Under the pieces are notes generated by a model that did no database searches, was not told the DNA's origin, and saw nothing but the letters and a program-made list of their open reading frames with translations. From positions 3,908,001-3,968,000 of the forward strand of contig NC_079889.1 in assembly GCF_029227915.1 (NCBI RefSeq): 60,000 bases of DNA, read 5' to 3'. The translations under genes and the position numbers were made by a program. Shown one piece after another: positions 23,251-36,100 of the stretch. Position 1 is the stretch's first letter, and the number at the start of each line of letters is the position of its first letter. Origin of the DNA: Hydractinia symbiolongicarpus (Eukaryota > Cnidaria > Hydrozoa > Anthoathecata > Hydractiniidae).

Positions 23251-26200
23251 AATAAAATAAACTCTATAAAATTCTAATTCCTTTTTCTTCTGTTTACGTT
23301 GTCAAGTAATAAGCATTGCTAATTCTCATAGCATGGTCCCAGCTAGCACACATCTGTCAATTCACATGTAAGCTCCTTTTTGTGAAAAGAATTTTAAACT
23401 GCACAGGGTTTAACGCAGTGGTGGCCTTGTTGGAGTAATCTCACATTAATCACCTTAATCAATTCAATCCTAATTTCTCGTAATTAGGAGATTAATGTGA
23501 TTCCCAGGAGAGCGTGTATATCTTCAGTGATTGTTCAATGTTACGGTGGATTATCTACTTTATGCGTTAATGAACGTTCGATGTAACGATATTTTCGATT
23601 ATTTACGAGCTCTGCTAAATTTCATCTGCTTTTATCTGCAACGTGGACGATTTTACGAGGATTTTCTCATCAACTGGAATCAGACTTAATACTTTCGCCT
23701 CCGTCTAAGTCATTTTCTGTGTTTCTTTTCACCTTGTATAATTTCTCTAATATTCAACTAAAAATAAAACAGTAGAATATGAATTTATCACAGGCGATCC
23801 TTAATAAACCGCCCCCTGTCAACATTCACACTCGCTTAGTGACAAAAGCCCCCTCTCTGTTTGAAATAGTTATGAGGAGTTTTGTAACGCAAGGCACACG
23901 ACCTAATAAGAAATTCTATCAATCCTATCACTCCTTTATATACCGCATTTCGTGTGTCTTGCTACTTGAGGTATCATTTTGCGCAGAGACAGACAGAATA
24001 CGGCTATTGTTAAAGATATTCGATCGACTAGTTTCCACATCTTATAATTTTACAATCGTCATATCTTTTAAAAGTTGCAATTTTTTATATTTTACAATTC
24101 TATTTACAGCTGCAAAACTATTGACTGCAATAGCGCCGGAAGACGAGTGTGAGATGCTACAAGATGACAGGCTTTATAAAGTAGTTCTTGTAAGATAGCG
24201 TGCAGAGCTTGAGGGAATGTTGTTATAGGAAACCTTTTAACAGTGATGACGTCAAGCGTCGAGAGAACAAAAACAATAAAATGACGCCGATGTCACAAAA
24301 GGGTAACAAATACCGTTGTGTCACGATGCACAACAGCTTCGTTTCCAGCGTCACTTAATTAACTGTTGCTATGTTAGAAAAACACAAAATACTCTGCAGA
24401 CGAGACTTGGAACAAATTCTGCTAAAGGACTCATTATTCATTCAAATCTCGCGCACATTTCCTGAACCTAATTTTCTCGCATTTATTTTTCGCGCGTCTC
24501 TGTAAATTATTTTGTGCACATGTCATCTTTGTCATTAATTTACACTTCAATAAGGAAAGATCTGAAAGGAAGGACTAGGGACAGGATACAATTAAAAGAT
24601 TGTGTTACATAGTATAAAAAAGCAACTTCAGACAAAATGCCTATATTCATTACTGTGGCACCGACACAATTTTTGCGTACCTTTTTAAAAAAAGAGGACC
24701 CGAATCATTTCTGGTGTCTTTTTTAATTATTTTGTTGCACAAACTCAACCTCCACTAAGGATAATCTCGGGATTACATTAATCTTTACTAGCTTGTCATG
24801 ACTGCGAAGACAGTCGACCGAACTTTGGAACGAAAGTGGCGCAAAATTCTCCTAATTTCCATAATTATTAAACCTAGAACATGGTTAATTGATTAAAATA
24901 AAAATTCTTTTTTCGCACAAATTTAATTCTTATAGTGTAATTTCAGCTTAAGTACATAAGTTTTAACTTAAGTATTGTCTTAGTATAAGGTGATAATGTA
25001 GATCTAACCTTAACAGTATTAGTGAGAATATCCCTTTTCGCAGAAGGAGAAATACTCTATAAATAATTCTAGCTCTTTCTGAAGAAAGCGGAGCTATGAT
25101 TACCAATCCTAGTGTAAATACACCTTTAATAATCCTGATTAATCTGCAGCCAAATCCAAGCTATATATAAATTAAAAATCGGATTATAATCTTATGTGTT
25201 TTTTCTCAGCTCCTTCTTATCCGTGCTTCTTGATTCACTCTCCACCTAAATTAATCGGAGACATTAACTTTGACACTTTTAAACATACCTCAATTTATAT
25301 AAAACTTTTTAATACTTAACAAATTCTTATTTTACTCTTTTACTATACTCTTTCTTTAATATAATTTTTACATCTCAAATAAACTACATTATATTCGCTA
25401 GTTTTAATATTCCACCCATTCTCCACACTTCTTTATTTTTCTCTCTCCTGAGCACACATCGTTTTTTTTTTAAACAAGTACATTTTATTTATTTATTTAT
25501 TTACTCTGCATGAAATGAGCTCGTACTCGGGGAGATAAACAGCACGAGATTATCCGGTGCCAAACTTTGGCAACAAAACACCGGATATATTGTTTTATGT
25601 ATCGGCCAGTTGATTAGTCGCCAGTCGGGCAGATGTCGTGAAAGTAAAAGTCGTTTTGCACCATGTTGCTAATCAAACTTTGACGTAATTCAATTCACAA
25701 CAATCAACCTTCATTTAAAGCCCATTTTTGGTAATACAATTAAAAAACAAAATTTTCAGAATTTAGGTGTGCCTATCGAGTTTGTATTAGTACTTTCCAT
25801 CGAGTGTTGTTTCTCTTAAGATATTACCACCTTGACACTGTATAACCTTTGCTTGTCATAAAATACTCTGCTACAGTAACTCACTTTTTCTGTTCTATAC
25901 CAGCGAATGATTTCGACAACACAACGAGTTGAAACTAAAATACAGCAAAACCTATATATTCTTTAAAAAATACGTAACACATTTACTTCTTTATAATGTC
26001 TCGACTTTTAAATCAAAAGGCACGTACACCAAAATTAAATCCAGAAACATAAACAAGATAATGAGCTTATATACAACGTTTAACAACGAATACGGACAGA
26101 ATCCAGCACTTTTTTTTTCTAATCTGTTTGTTTATTTTGTGTGTATATTTGATTTAAATAAATAAATAAATCTACTTAATAAATGCAAATAAAATAAATG

Positions 26201-26462
26201 CATATATAAACTTAAATTAAAAGTAACTATCAGGTTGCGTTAAAAATATGCGTGTTCCGACGAGATATATGACGAGTAGTAACTGTAAAGAAAATCAAGA
26301 TTTTAAGCGAATTTCAACACGTAAATTTCCAAGTGTAAAACGTTGCTGAAAGAACTTCAGCCGGAGTAAAACCTAATCTTTAACTTTAAAAGTTGAATCA
26401 AAGTGCGTTTCGCGGGCTTTATACGATTTAAACCAATGGCATACGTAGTGAGGGGAAAGCAC
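23251..26462. other. GPCR upstream region, no gene supported
   Basis: Holds the 5' flank of the GPCR gene. A 139-codon plus-strand ORF (23779-24198) is the longest reading, but it shows no domain and no splice context, so it is not called. An inverted pair around 23440-23505 (aatctcacattaatcacctt and gattaatgtgattc) may be a small foldback. A (TTTA)n tract lies at about 25487-25505. Confidence 0.4.
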
Positions 26463-26537
26463 AACCTCGTTCCCAGGGCGTTTTGCTTTGACTCTGTAAT
26501 AACAGCTCAGGGGACACAAGACCCTTGGGACGAGGCT
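26463..26537. repeat. CCTCG-family palindromic repeat, copy 1
   Basis: Starts aacctcgttcccagggcg and ends cccttgggacgaggct, giving two inverted ends of about 16 bp around a short centre. One of at least eleven related copies between 26 and 41 kb. No coding capacity; likely a very short foldback (MITE-like) element. Confidence 0.7.
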
Positions 26538-27452
26538 GGGGAAAACGGTGAACTCTGGCGTGAAATCTTCCTAACAGCAGACATGTTAGAAAGTTTGACT
26601 TGCGAATTTTAAAGCACTGCTTACTTACCGCTTCTGTAAACGTAGCATTTTAATAGCCTCCCGAACGTAGAAAATTTGCGACATGTTGCTCTTTCCCAAA
26701 TTCATTAAATGCCCGGAAAAATACCATCAGGGTAATATTTTTATGGAAATGTGAACTATAGAAAACGTAAGCCTGGACAGCTGTTCTAAGACAAGCCTTT
26801 ACGTTGGCGTTGGGTGTGTACTTCAGGTTTTAACAAGAAAAATTTAACCAAGAATTGTTGTAGACGTGAGTTTGCCAAAATAACGCCTGATACACACCTG
26901 GAGTTTTTTATAGAAGTTACAAATCCATCTTGTCCCTGGAATCATTGATACTGTTTGTTCCCAGTGTAAAAAATATTTAATTCCAACAAAAATAAACAAC
27001 CTCGCCCCCGTGGCTTAAGTCGCTACTACGAAGCGCTGCCGCAAAATTGTGTCACGTAAACGAAGCCTTGGGGACATAAAAATATATTTCTATCCAAGAG
27101 ATTGATTCTATTTTGGTTAAACAAAAAGGGTAATATGCAGGAATTTGAGAAAACAAGCCAAAATTAAACAAACAAACACAAACAAACAAACAGACGAGAA
27201 GACAAGGGCTGAACAACACCAGTATCGCTTAATTTCTTTTTTTGTTTTTTGTTTTGATCTGCATTAAAATTTCAAAACATGTTTATCTCCGTTATAAATT
27301 GCGTAGGTTTTAATCAAATGCAGCATGTATATTTGTTGACTCCAAGCTAGAGAGGTGTTAAATCTGTGTAAATATGTATGCAAATAAACTTAGTAAGGTA
27401 AACAAAAGAAGATGCGGATGAGGTAAAGATAGTAATTAAATGTATTGACAAC
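26538..27452. other. No gene seen
   Basis: AT-rich spacer without supported ORFs. Short (aaac)n-like tract near 27165-27190. Confidence 0.4.
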
Positions 27453-27540
27453 AATGAATGAATGAATGAATGAATGAATGATTAAATGAATGATGAAAGA
27501 AATGAATAAATGAATGAATGAATTGAATGAATGATGAGAT
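27453..27540. repeat. (GAAT)n microsatellite
   Basis: About 88 bp of tandem gaat or aatg units with interruptions. The ORF read through it on the minus strand is only a histidine- and serine-rich reading of the repeat. Confidence 0.9.
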
Positions 27541-27779
27541 GTTTTTATGAGACGTTTTTGAGTATGGTGCATTGGATTGAACCACTCAAATAACTTTTGA
27601 TTGGCGACGAAAATGACTAGGAACATACAGTATATGATAAAAGAGAATGATTGGCAGGGATGTTAATTCGTTGGTGTCAGCAATATTGCGATGGAAATGT
27701 AAATTTTTTTCACAGCACGTGTTTTCACAGTTTATCAATAAGTCAATGAGTGATAATAGTTTGCTAAATGTTTTTTCTC

Positions 27780-27863
27780 ATCCTCGTTCCCAGGGAATTT
27801 TGCCTTGTTGATAAGGTTGACCGTAACAACGGCTCAGGGGCAACAAGATTCTGCTGACGAGGT
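27780..27863. repeat. CCTCG-family palindromic repeat, copy 2
   Basis: Starts atcctcgttcccagggaatt and ends ctgctgacgaggtt. The centre contains gaccgtaacaacggctcagg, similar to the centre of copy 1 (aataacagctcagggg), so the two share an internal sequence as well as ends. Confidence 0.65.
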
Positions 27864-29749
27864 TTGGTTTCTGTAAAACTACCCTTTATAATATTACCAT
27901 TTTAGCCTGTTCCGACTGAATATCATAGCCGTAGAAAAGCTCTGTGGACGAGATTAGTTAAATTTGCAACAAGGTAAGTAACACTAAAAATCAGGATTTC
28001 TTTTCTTAGGCCATGTTTATGGTAACTCCCAAAATGAAATATCAAAACTTTTTACAAATTTTCAAGTTTTTACCCCATTGCAGTAATATTTTGGAAGTTA
28101 CTAACCTCGTCCCTAGGGTTCTTTTTTCATTCCTTAAAAGAAGGTAATAATGCCGAGAAAAGAACCATATAGACTTGTCGTTTGCCTGTGAAGAATCCAC
28201 GAGTTTGCCAGTCCTCACATTCTCACAAGTCATACGATTTATCGCATTGATATTTCGTACATCCGTGGCAACAGCTACAATTTTGAACAACATTATACTA
28301 CTAATAATATAGAGATAAAAGAACTAATTCCGGTACATTACGGGTGTTGCGTTAATCCCCTCTCGTTCCCTGGGATTATTGCAGAAAATTCCTGGAAACA
28401 AGGGTGGCATTCATGGTTTGATTAAATGTCGGTGAGATAAAAGTAAAACCAACAAAATTTTAATAAAATTAACGTTTGAAATCATCTTTTATTCCCAGTT
28501 CTATGAAGTATAAATATATGGCTTAAAAAAACGCGGAAGATATCACGAACACATTCCTCAGTTATAACAACCTCTCGTCCCCAGGACGTCTTAGCCCATA
28601 AAAATCTGGAAACAAGGTGGTATAAAGCGGACATTTAACATTAAATGTGATAGCACGCGTTGGAATGATTGGATAGTTAGTTTCTAGACCATATTTTTCA
28701 CCTCAGTATAAAAACACGTGCGGATATGTTCTATTTAAAATCAAAATTAAATAGTTAAAAATATATATAATATGATACGCATTTAGAAGTAATAATATTA
28801 GATGATAAAATTAAAATAACGGGAATAACTATGATGCATAATAATAACATGGCATTGTAGCTTTTGTTGATAATTGCCGATAAGGATTGTGGGCTATTTC
28901 TGTTGATTTAAGTGGCTGTCTGATCTAACAGCACTTTAGAAGCAGAGCTGAAGCAGACCTTAGTGTCTAAAATTTCTGTAAAGTACGCTCTGTTTTACAA
29001 AAGATAATTAGACTGATGCGCCTTTTAAAACCAGTTTGCGATTTTAACAATGAGAAAGAAATTTGCTACTAAATTATTAATTTATATTTTGAAAAAAAGT
29101 TTAATTTTTACCTATTTTTTTGGCGGGAATAAATTTTCGCTTTTTTTCCTTAAATTTCAAGATTTCTCAGGAATATAGTTTTGGAGTTGAGCAACTTTTG
29201 TGTTCTGTAGAAGAAACATTCGCAGGATATGAAGTTAAATCACCGCGGAACATTTTTCTCGCGTGAGTTTCTTCTCTTAAAGCACCCTTGTTTTCAGGGT
29301 TTCTCGCTTTTTTGATATGTGGGAAGACAGCGAAAAAAAGAAAAAAAACCTGGACTCATAAAGTACATGAATCTGTTGTTTGTCCTTTCTCTTCTTTTTT
29401 ATTTATTTACTTCAGAACTAATACGCCTTATTTTTGAGATACTAATAGTTAGTACATCTTTATAGTAGCTTACGGAACTGAAACAACGTCTGGGGATATC
29501 AGAGGTTCGCATTCTAAGCTAGTTAATGACCATATGTTTATTGTATGATGCAACGTTGTCCTCGCAAAAATATACCTCAGTGTACAGAAGTAAAGTTCCG
29601 GAGGAATCTTAATTTCTATCATCAGAAGTTTGAAAAAATCCACATGGTTGCGTCTTTTTAAAAAATAAGTTCCTTTTGGTTCAGTCTCCTCATTCAAAAT
29701 AAAGTTTTCGTAAGTAACGGGAAGTAACGTCCTTGGGAATTTCCATCCT
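27864..29749. other. No gene seen; partial CCTCG-family copies
   Basis: Three degraded CCTCG-family copies lie at about 28103-28166, 28357-28407 and 28568-28620. Otherwise the stretch is AT-rich with no supported exon. Confidence 0.5.
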
Positions 29750-29975
29750 AACAGATGGTTCTTCCTCTCCTCCGACTGTTCATTACCGCCAGAGATACGT
29801 ATAGCATTGCTCTAACTTACTCGCCTGCTACGCAAGCCGGTTTACGGTCAGTAGATGGCACTAAATGGGCTGGAAATACTACATTTGAAGAGCGCCCTTG
29901 AGTGGGGATTCGAACTTGAAAACTTACATGATTAAAAGGTAAATGCGCTACCATCATCCTGCATCTCCGCAGTTT
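29750..29975 (-). repeat. tRNA-derived SINE or tRNA pseudogene with tail
   Basis: On the minus strand from about 29972 the sequence follows a tRNA plan: a box A-like part (gatggtagcgcatttacc), an anticodon-loop-like CTTTTAA as in tRNA-Lys(UUU), and a good box B (AAGTTCGAATCCC). The anticodon stem does not pair well, so it is not a working tRNA. Downstream are about 150 bp of unrelated body (to near 29750), which favours a SINE over an isolated pseudogene. No clear A-tail or target duplication was identified. Confidence 0.55.
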
Positions 29976-31501
29976 TAGTATTAAAATAAACCCTATTCAG
30001 AAATATATCTGAGTAGAATTAGAATCAGTGTAAGCCGGCGCTTATTTCATGGAAGCCAAAATGGCTTAGCAAAATGCTCATGAACGTATAAAAAATTACC
30101 AGTATGCTTTAAGCTTTTAACATCATTTCTTGCCTGATGTCAAAAAGACAGGAAGGCTTGGGGCCAAGGTTGATCTTTAGGACTTTTTTCTCACCATTTT
30201 AAGTTTCTTTCTATGTTATTTTCAACATCTCCTTTCCTGTATTTTATTTTATTTATATAAGAAAATATCACGGAAAAGCACAGTACTAAACCATAAACTA
30301 TCTTCGATTGAGCTCTCTTTTGGGAAAGCTAATTTTCAGTAACCGTTTACAAGCCCGCGTACTCCAGTATTCACGGTAATGGAATTAAGCACTTACCTGA
30401 GTTCGAAGCTACCACTACGCGGAAAGATTTTTTTACTTTGTACTTCGCAATGACAAGACTTTGTCTTAAGTTAAAGTAAATTGAAAAATTCCTTTAGTAA
30501 GTTCATTTTTAACGCGATTCACAAACAAACCCGTTTTTTCTTTACTTAGTCAATGACGCAGGTTCTCCATTACTGAAGACTTTGAAAGTTCTCTTAGATT
30601 TCTTACACACCACGATGGAGAGTATTAAATGACTATAACAACTTGGGCAAATATATTTGTTTTACTGAAAGAAATATAGCGCATACTACAAGCTATGTAT
30701 CATAATGTCTCATGAAATTCTTTCAAAACAGAAAAAAAAATTCAAGCACACGTACGAAAGTTTATCAGATTAGTAAAGTCTCTGTATTTAAGCATAATCT
30801 TTAGTAAAAAGCTCGTCATTTGTCGGCGACATGTCGGAATAAGTACGTTCAAACACAAAACAAATTTGAATAAACCGATATTTGAGATTTTGCCTTGTAA
30901 ACGTTTGCACACTCCAACCTTGTGCCCAATGCTTTGCTTAGCATAATGCTTTATCCGCGTTTTCACGGTCCCTTGCCTAGCCTTTTTTCCCCGGGCGGTA
31001 AAAATAATAGAAAAAATGCTTTGACAACGAGATCACTTAGAACTATAAATTCTGGTAAAAGCTGTACTGACATGGGGGATGTAGGACCGTTTCTTTTTTA
31101 TGGGGATAAGGTTGGTATATGCCAAGCGCAATGAAGACATTTAGTCATTAACCAAAATACGGTCGTATAATGTCCCCTCTTACAACAAGACATTGAATAA
31201 ATTCTTTAAGTTAAGTAGTAAATTGTTAGTAAATTGTTATACGATTTAATAGAAACAAAATATATAGGAACATACGATTTTAGAGGTCTTAAAGTCCGAT
31301 TATAGTGACACAGATCGGACAAACTTGTTAGCTGTCCAGTAAACATTAGCGGCTTTGACAATCAAGCCTGGAACGAGAATGAAAATTTGTCGCCCAATGA
31401 AACAACGGTCTTAGTTGGAAATCAAAACAGCGAGTTTTTGGACAAGTGAGCTCTTTACCGACTACAAAAAGATTTCGAACGCGAAAGAATCAGAGTTAGT
31501 G
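29976..31501. other. No gene seen
   Basis: Spacer with short unsupported ORFs only. A half-copy of the CCTCG family is recognisable near 30916-30935 (aaccttgtgcccaatgct). Confidence 0.4.
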
Positions 31502-31582
31502 CAACCTCGATCCCAGGGATTTTTTTCTTTTTTTAACAAAAGCTTCGTTATAACGAAGAGACAAAAAGCCAGGAGGTCGAGT
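31502..31582. repeat. CCTCG-family palindromic repeat, degraded
   Basis: Starts caacctcgatcccagggatt and ends agccaggaggtcgagttt; both ends are recognisable but mutated. Confidence 0.5.
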
Positions 31583-32059
31583 TTGAGTTTTGGAAAAATA
31601 AATAATAATAATAAAACATCAGATCTACCAATTTACAAAATATTCCTGACCATTCGAATGCTATCTTTTGTTAGTTGCTATTGTTTTTATTAAGATTAGC
31701 ATCACAAACAAACAAAATATAAGTTCCATTTTTAGTACAAAGTCTAACCTGGCGAAGAAAACCAAGCATGATGGCGATAATAACGAAAATCTCTCTCACT
31801 CCAGTGTTTGTTTCTCTTCTTGTTTCAACAATTATGGTTTTGATTATATACAAAAGTTAGCATCATGTAAGCTGTAATCATCATTTCTCAGGATTACATT
31901 AACTTAAAAATTCCTAAAGGGATACGATCAAGTCTCTCCGCTTGTCAATGATAATTATCGTCTACGTCAAGTGTTTATTTGATAATTAACTGTACAATTA
32001 ATTGGGTTGCTCAAAAGCATATATTTAAGGTGGTTTCTTACATCGCATTGCCACTCTTA

Positions 32060-32130
32060 ACTTCTTCCCAAGGGTGTGGTCCCTGAGCCATCTTTATTAA
32101 CAAGGCAAAATGACCTGGGAACGAGGTTGT
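32060..32130. repeat. CCTCG-family palindromic repeat, copy 3
   Basis: The left end is degraded (taacttcttcccaagggt). The right end, tgacctgggaacgaggttg, is well preserved and preceded by attaacaaggcaaaa, a centre also present in the copies at 39580 and 39771. Confidence 0.6.
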
Positions 32131-32463
32131 ACCACAGTCATTTCCGGAATATTTTATCTCTATAGGGTTGGCAACTCATGGTGGCATCAATTCACTTATT
32201 GGTATTCACGCCAACCTGGGATTTTGGAGATCTCCACTAAAGTAAAAAAACGTAAACATTTTACTTATTGGCCATTTTACTGCATGCAAACTTCTGCTTG
32301 AAAGACAAGTTCCATGACAATTAGGAGCGTGTACCAAGCAACACGATTAACGAATGTATTAACGGGACAAAGGCGTTTACGTTTTTGTCTGCAAAATACA
32401 CGTTATCTATTTTTAAACCTGTAAATATTTTAGCAAGCTTTTTTTTGACAAACTCTTCAGCTA

Positions 32464-33938
32464 CAATAGACTCCCGGTTATTCGAACCTGCACTTATTCG
32501 AATAATTCGGTTATTCGAAGTGAGATGACGTTCCCCTTGGATCTGCTTACCCAACTCAGGCAAAAACACTCTCGGTTATTCGAACTTCAGTTATTCGAAT
32601 AATTCGGTTATTCGAAGTGATTTTTATTCCCCTTGGGGCCAATTATAGGCTAAGTCACCCTCAGTTATTCGAATTTTTCTTATTGGGAGATCGTCGAGTG
32701 AGAACATTGATTTTCTGCGATTAAAACACTTTTTTTCTTCAAAAAATCAGGTTTCAATATTCATGGCTATTTACACTCTTCAAGCAATTTCTTCAAAAGT
32801 TCAATATTCTCCTTCGGTCCAGAGAATTGAAGCAAACAGGGGATCCTCAATCCCTTATCATCTCCAAAGTTAGTTCTTTTCCCTGTCACTTTTACTTTGC
32901 AAGTACACAACATCTCTGACTTCAGAAAGTAAAATATCGTTTTGGCAAATTTTCCTGTTTTTCCTTTAGATTGTCTTGATAATTGACAATTGCCCAGCTC
33001 ATCCAGAAGTCACTGGTCTTAAAGCAGTAGAAATAGTTTTTCTACCACCAAATACAACGTCTAAGACCCAGCCCATGGATCAAGGTGTAATCCGAGCATT
33101 GAAGGCATATTACCGGTCAAATCTTGTGAAACGTCAAATAAAGTTCATTGACGGCGGTAAAGAGGTCCCTAAAATTAACATTCTTGAAGGGATGCAAATC
33201 TTGGTCAAATCATGGGACGCTGTTTCAAAAGACACCGTTAAAAACTGCTTTAAGAAGGCAGGCATCTCAAAAGAAGCACAGATCACGAGTCTCAATGATG
33301 CTGATGACCCATTTAAAACGCAGATGATTTTGTGGATATTGATTTTGAGGTATGCACGAGTAAATCAATTGAATTGACTGATGAGGAAATCGTGGAAATC
33401 GTACTTAATGAGGACAAAGATCAAAACGCGCCGAATCTCGAAGATGACGATGATGATGAAATTGAGGCACATGACATCCCCCCGAAGAAGCCAAAGCAGT
33501 CAGAGTTGGAAGAGGCCTTAGAATTGTTGGAAAGATGGTCTTTGTTTGACGAGAATGGTCTTGAAATCAGAAAGCAGTTAAACATGATAACACGTACATG
33601 TCAAAAACACTACATCGATAGTAAAAAACAATGTAGCATTAAAGATTTTTTTAAGAGTTGAACTCCTTGTATTTACTAGATACATTTTCTTTATAACTTT
33701 CATATTTTAAAACCTGTTAACAATTTGTTCAAATTTATTCTTTCTTCAAAAAGTAAAAATTCTTTGTGTTTACACGCTCAACTGAACCACAATGCCTCAA
33801 TTACTTAAGAAAAGTCCATCCCATTAAGGTTAAGTTGAAAATCTGGCGGGAAAACGAATTTTTCAGTTATTCGAACTCCCGGTTATTCGAAGTAAATTCT
33901 TATCCCCCTTGAGGCTTCGAATAACCGGGAGTCTACTG
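32464..33938 (+). mobile_element. Decayed Tigger/pogo-like DNA transposon
   Basis: The ends are inverted repeats, CAATAGACTCCCGGTTATTC on the left and CAGTAGACTCCCGGTTATTC on the right (reverse), flanked by TA (32462-32463 and 33939-33940). Further ttattcgaa motifs lie at 32500-32680 and 33865-33895. At 1475 bp it is much shorter than a complete Tigger, so the 5' part of the transposase gene is missing. The remaining coding part is listed separately. Confidence 0.85.
32976..33661 (+). pseudogene. Tigger-type DDE transposase C-terminal remnant, frameshifted
   Basis: The first frame (32976-33377) carries IIDNCPAHP, holding the second catalytic aspartate, and LPPNTTSKTQPMDQGVI, holding the third, as in Tigger/pogo transposases with the DDE_1 domain. 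The N-terminal CENP-B-like DNA-binding part and the first aspartate are absent. At about 33318-33330 the frame shifts and the homologous reading continues to the stop at 33661. That part is an acidic region (NLEDDDDDEIEAHD) and a C-terminal tail with QKHYIDSKKQCSIKDFF. With the start missing and a frame break it cannot make active transposase. Confidence 0.9.
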
Positions 33939-34105
33939 TAGTAGTTAATTTACCTTATGAGATTTTAGGGTGTTTTCAAAATACACACCAGCAAATTCAT
34001 AAGGGCTGATATATACGCTTTTACTATTGGCATGTTAGAATCAATATCAGTAAGAGATTATTTTGACTGGGTGTCTCGTTTGAAAGCATTTGCTGGTTTG
34101 AAATA

Positions 34106-34212
34106 TCTCTTTAATAATATTCCGTCTGTCTGTTTGTGCACGAGAAAAAGGTTCAAACACGAAATATAAAGGACGGGCGACCGCGTGGATTTTTCCACGG
34201 GCTACCGGCTAG
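34106..34212 (+). mobile_element. Short Helitron-like element, first of a pair
   Basis: Starts TCTCTTTAATAATATTCC after A and ends ccacgggctaccggctag before T, with the subterminal hairpin gtggatttttccac. It is a relative of the 110-bp element at 20077-20186, with the same gtctgtctgt tract. Confidence 0.6.
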
Positions 34213-34337
34213 TTTATATTATAATACCCGTATACGCATGTCTGTCACGTCAAATGGTATGCACAGTAACGAGACACACAAAATGCGGTAAATAAAGGAT
34301 GGCCGAACCCGTTAATTTATCCACGGCCACCGAAAAG
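34213..34337 (+). mobile_element. Short Helitron-like element, second of a pair, degraded
   Basis: Begins directly after the CTAG of the preceding copy with tttatattataatacccg and carries gtctgtcacgtcaaatgg. It ends at a mutated hairpin (ccgttaatttatccacgg) and ccgaaaag. Head-to-tail abutment with its neighbour repeats the pattern of the large array at 35.5 kb. Confidence 0.5.
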
Positions 34338-35522
34338 TATTCTATACTTTCACTCGATTAGTATTTGACTGGGGTATTATCTACTACACAGGGTTCAGCA
34401 TTTACTTACTCGTATTACCTAAACAAGCTGTTCTCAAGGTCAATTTTCGCATACCTAAAAAAAAGCCTGGTAGCGTGGTTACTTGGTAGGGTGATTAGTT
34501 GGCTCCCCTATGGATTCCTACTCGGTCTTCATACAAAGACGATATTTTTTAAGTTTAATTTTCGTATTCACGTTAAATAATTTTATTTAACCTAATTTTC
34601 GGTAGTATACTTGCATTGACTATTATTTTTGGCACATTTTTTGCCAACGCTCAAATTGTTTTTGCGCAAGAATTGTTTTTAATTAAGTGACGTCATAAAC
34701 CTATGTAAATTACATACTGCCTTTACAATTCTTTTTAAACAGATGAAGAAAAAAGACACAAAGGTCAAGAACGCCATGAAAATCTCCTGTTTGTCCCTAC
34801 CATCTATGTTCAGTCACGTAACTAAAATCGTCGCCAGAGAAAAGCTGCAAATCGTGGGATTTCCCAAAGGACAAAGTTTTCTCGGTAAGTGTGACCAACT
34901 ATATATATCTTTTACGCACATTTGAGGCCAAGGTAATTTTATCATTTTCCAGAAAAATAAAAATTGTCTATATGGGCCGAAAATATGGTCAGGAATACTC
35001 AGAAATCTCTCCGATTTTTGACTTCAATAAGGTATCTTTGAATCTTCATAACTTTGGAACGAAAATTGATAAAAAGTATAATGACCCCTTGTTGGAAGGC
35101 TAAAGATAGCTATTACGCACTGACTTATTTAAGCGAGGAAACTACAATATTAAAAATAGCCTGAATATTCTATCTTGTATATTATAAATTCAAAATTTAT
35201 GCATATTAACCGGTTATTATGCATAATAAAATTACCCCTTACCTCTTAGTACATAAGTTGCGTTCTATTTTGTTAAAAAAATTGGTGGAAAAGTTTTGCA
35301 AAAAAAAACCACAACTGTCCAAAATATAGCGGTTACACATTTGGAAAAAAATTTAGACTGGGATATACGTAAAAAACGGAAAGTCAAAAACAGACAGACA
35401 AAAACCCCCTTCCTTCAGGGCGTTCTTGGGCAACCACGAAAATTGAAATAAAAATTGAAAACAGCAAAGAATTTTAACATAATTTCTACTTTTATTTAGA
35501 AAACTCGAAATTAGACATATAA
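34338..35522. other. No firm gene; one exon-like segment
   Basis: Contains the exon-like segment 34743-34883: acceptor ctttttaaacag, open reading beginning MKKKDTKVKNAMKISC, and a strong donor GTAAGT. No partner exons or domain were found. The rest is AT-rich spacer. Confidence 0.35.
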
Positions 35523-36100
35523 TCTATATATTAATAAGCCAGTTCCGTGTGTCTGTAACAGGCAAAGTGGATGTCTCCATTTTCCTTTGATGTTGCCGAA
35601 AAATGCATGTCTAATATGTTAAATTTTCTGACGTTACGACGCGACGAAAATAACACTACTTTAACGTCAATATCCTATATTAAATTAATGAAGCCATTAC
35701 AGTGCACCTAAAACTTCGAGGCCAAATAACTTGGAAACGAGGTGGTGACGTCAATGATTTTTCACCGCGTGGGTAACTAGGGACCACCTAGGACCAATTT
35801 GGGTAATTTTCCCAAACCTGGGTCCCCGAATCCGTTTCGGAATGGACGGGTTGATGACGTCATTAAAAAACCTTTAAACCCTAATATCTCTGCAACCGTT
35901 TGTCAAAAGTACATGATCCTATACATTTTCTTGCTCAGCGTTTCAAGATCTATACGATGAAGGCAACAGGCATACACATTTCTGAAAAAAAACATTTTGT
36001 GTTCTGACATGTCTCTGCTGACGTCATCAAAATTTAAATGACGGTTGTTTTTCTCTGTTATCCTGCCTAAGTGGATTTTTCCACGGGCCTTATCGACTAG
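35523..36100 (+). mobile_element. Helitron-like array, copy A (578 bp)
   Basis: Starts TCTATATATTAATAAGCCAG after A and ends ccttatcgactag. It shares with the other copies the left 60 bp, a central block around ggccaaataacttggaaacg to cggaatggacgggttgatga, and the right end with hairpin gtggatttttccac. Confidence 0.85.

Noticed and set aside
23779-24198. 139-codon ORF upstream of the GPCR
   Set aside because: No domain, no signal peptide and no splice context; length is possible by chance in this much sequence.
27390-27626. 78-codon minus ORF with histidine and serine repeats
   Set aside because: A reading of the (GAAT)n microsatellite.
29900-29975. Functional tRNA-Lys gene on the minus strand
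   Set aside because: The anticodon stem does not pair and the acceptor stem is not recognisable; treated as a SINE head or pseudogene.
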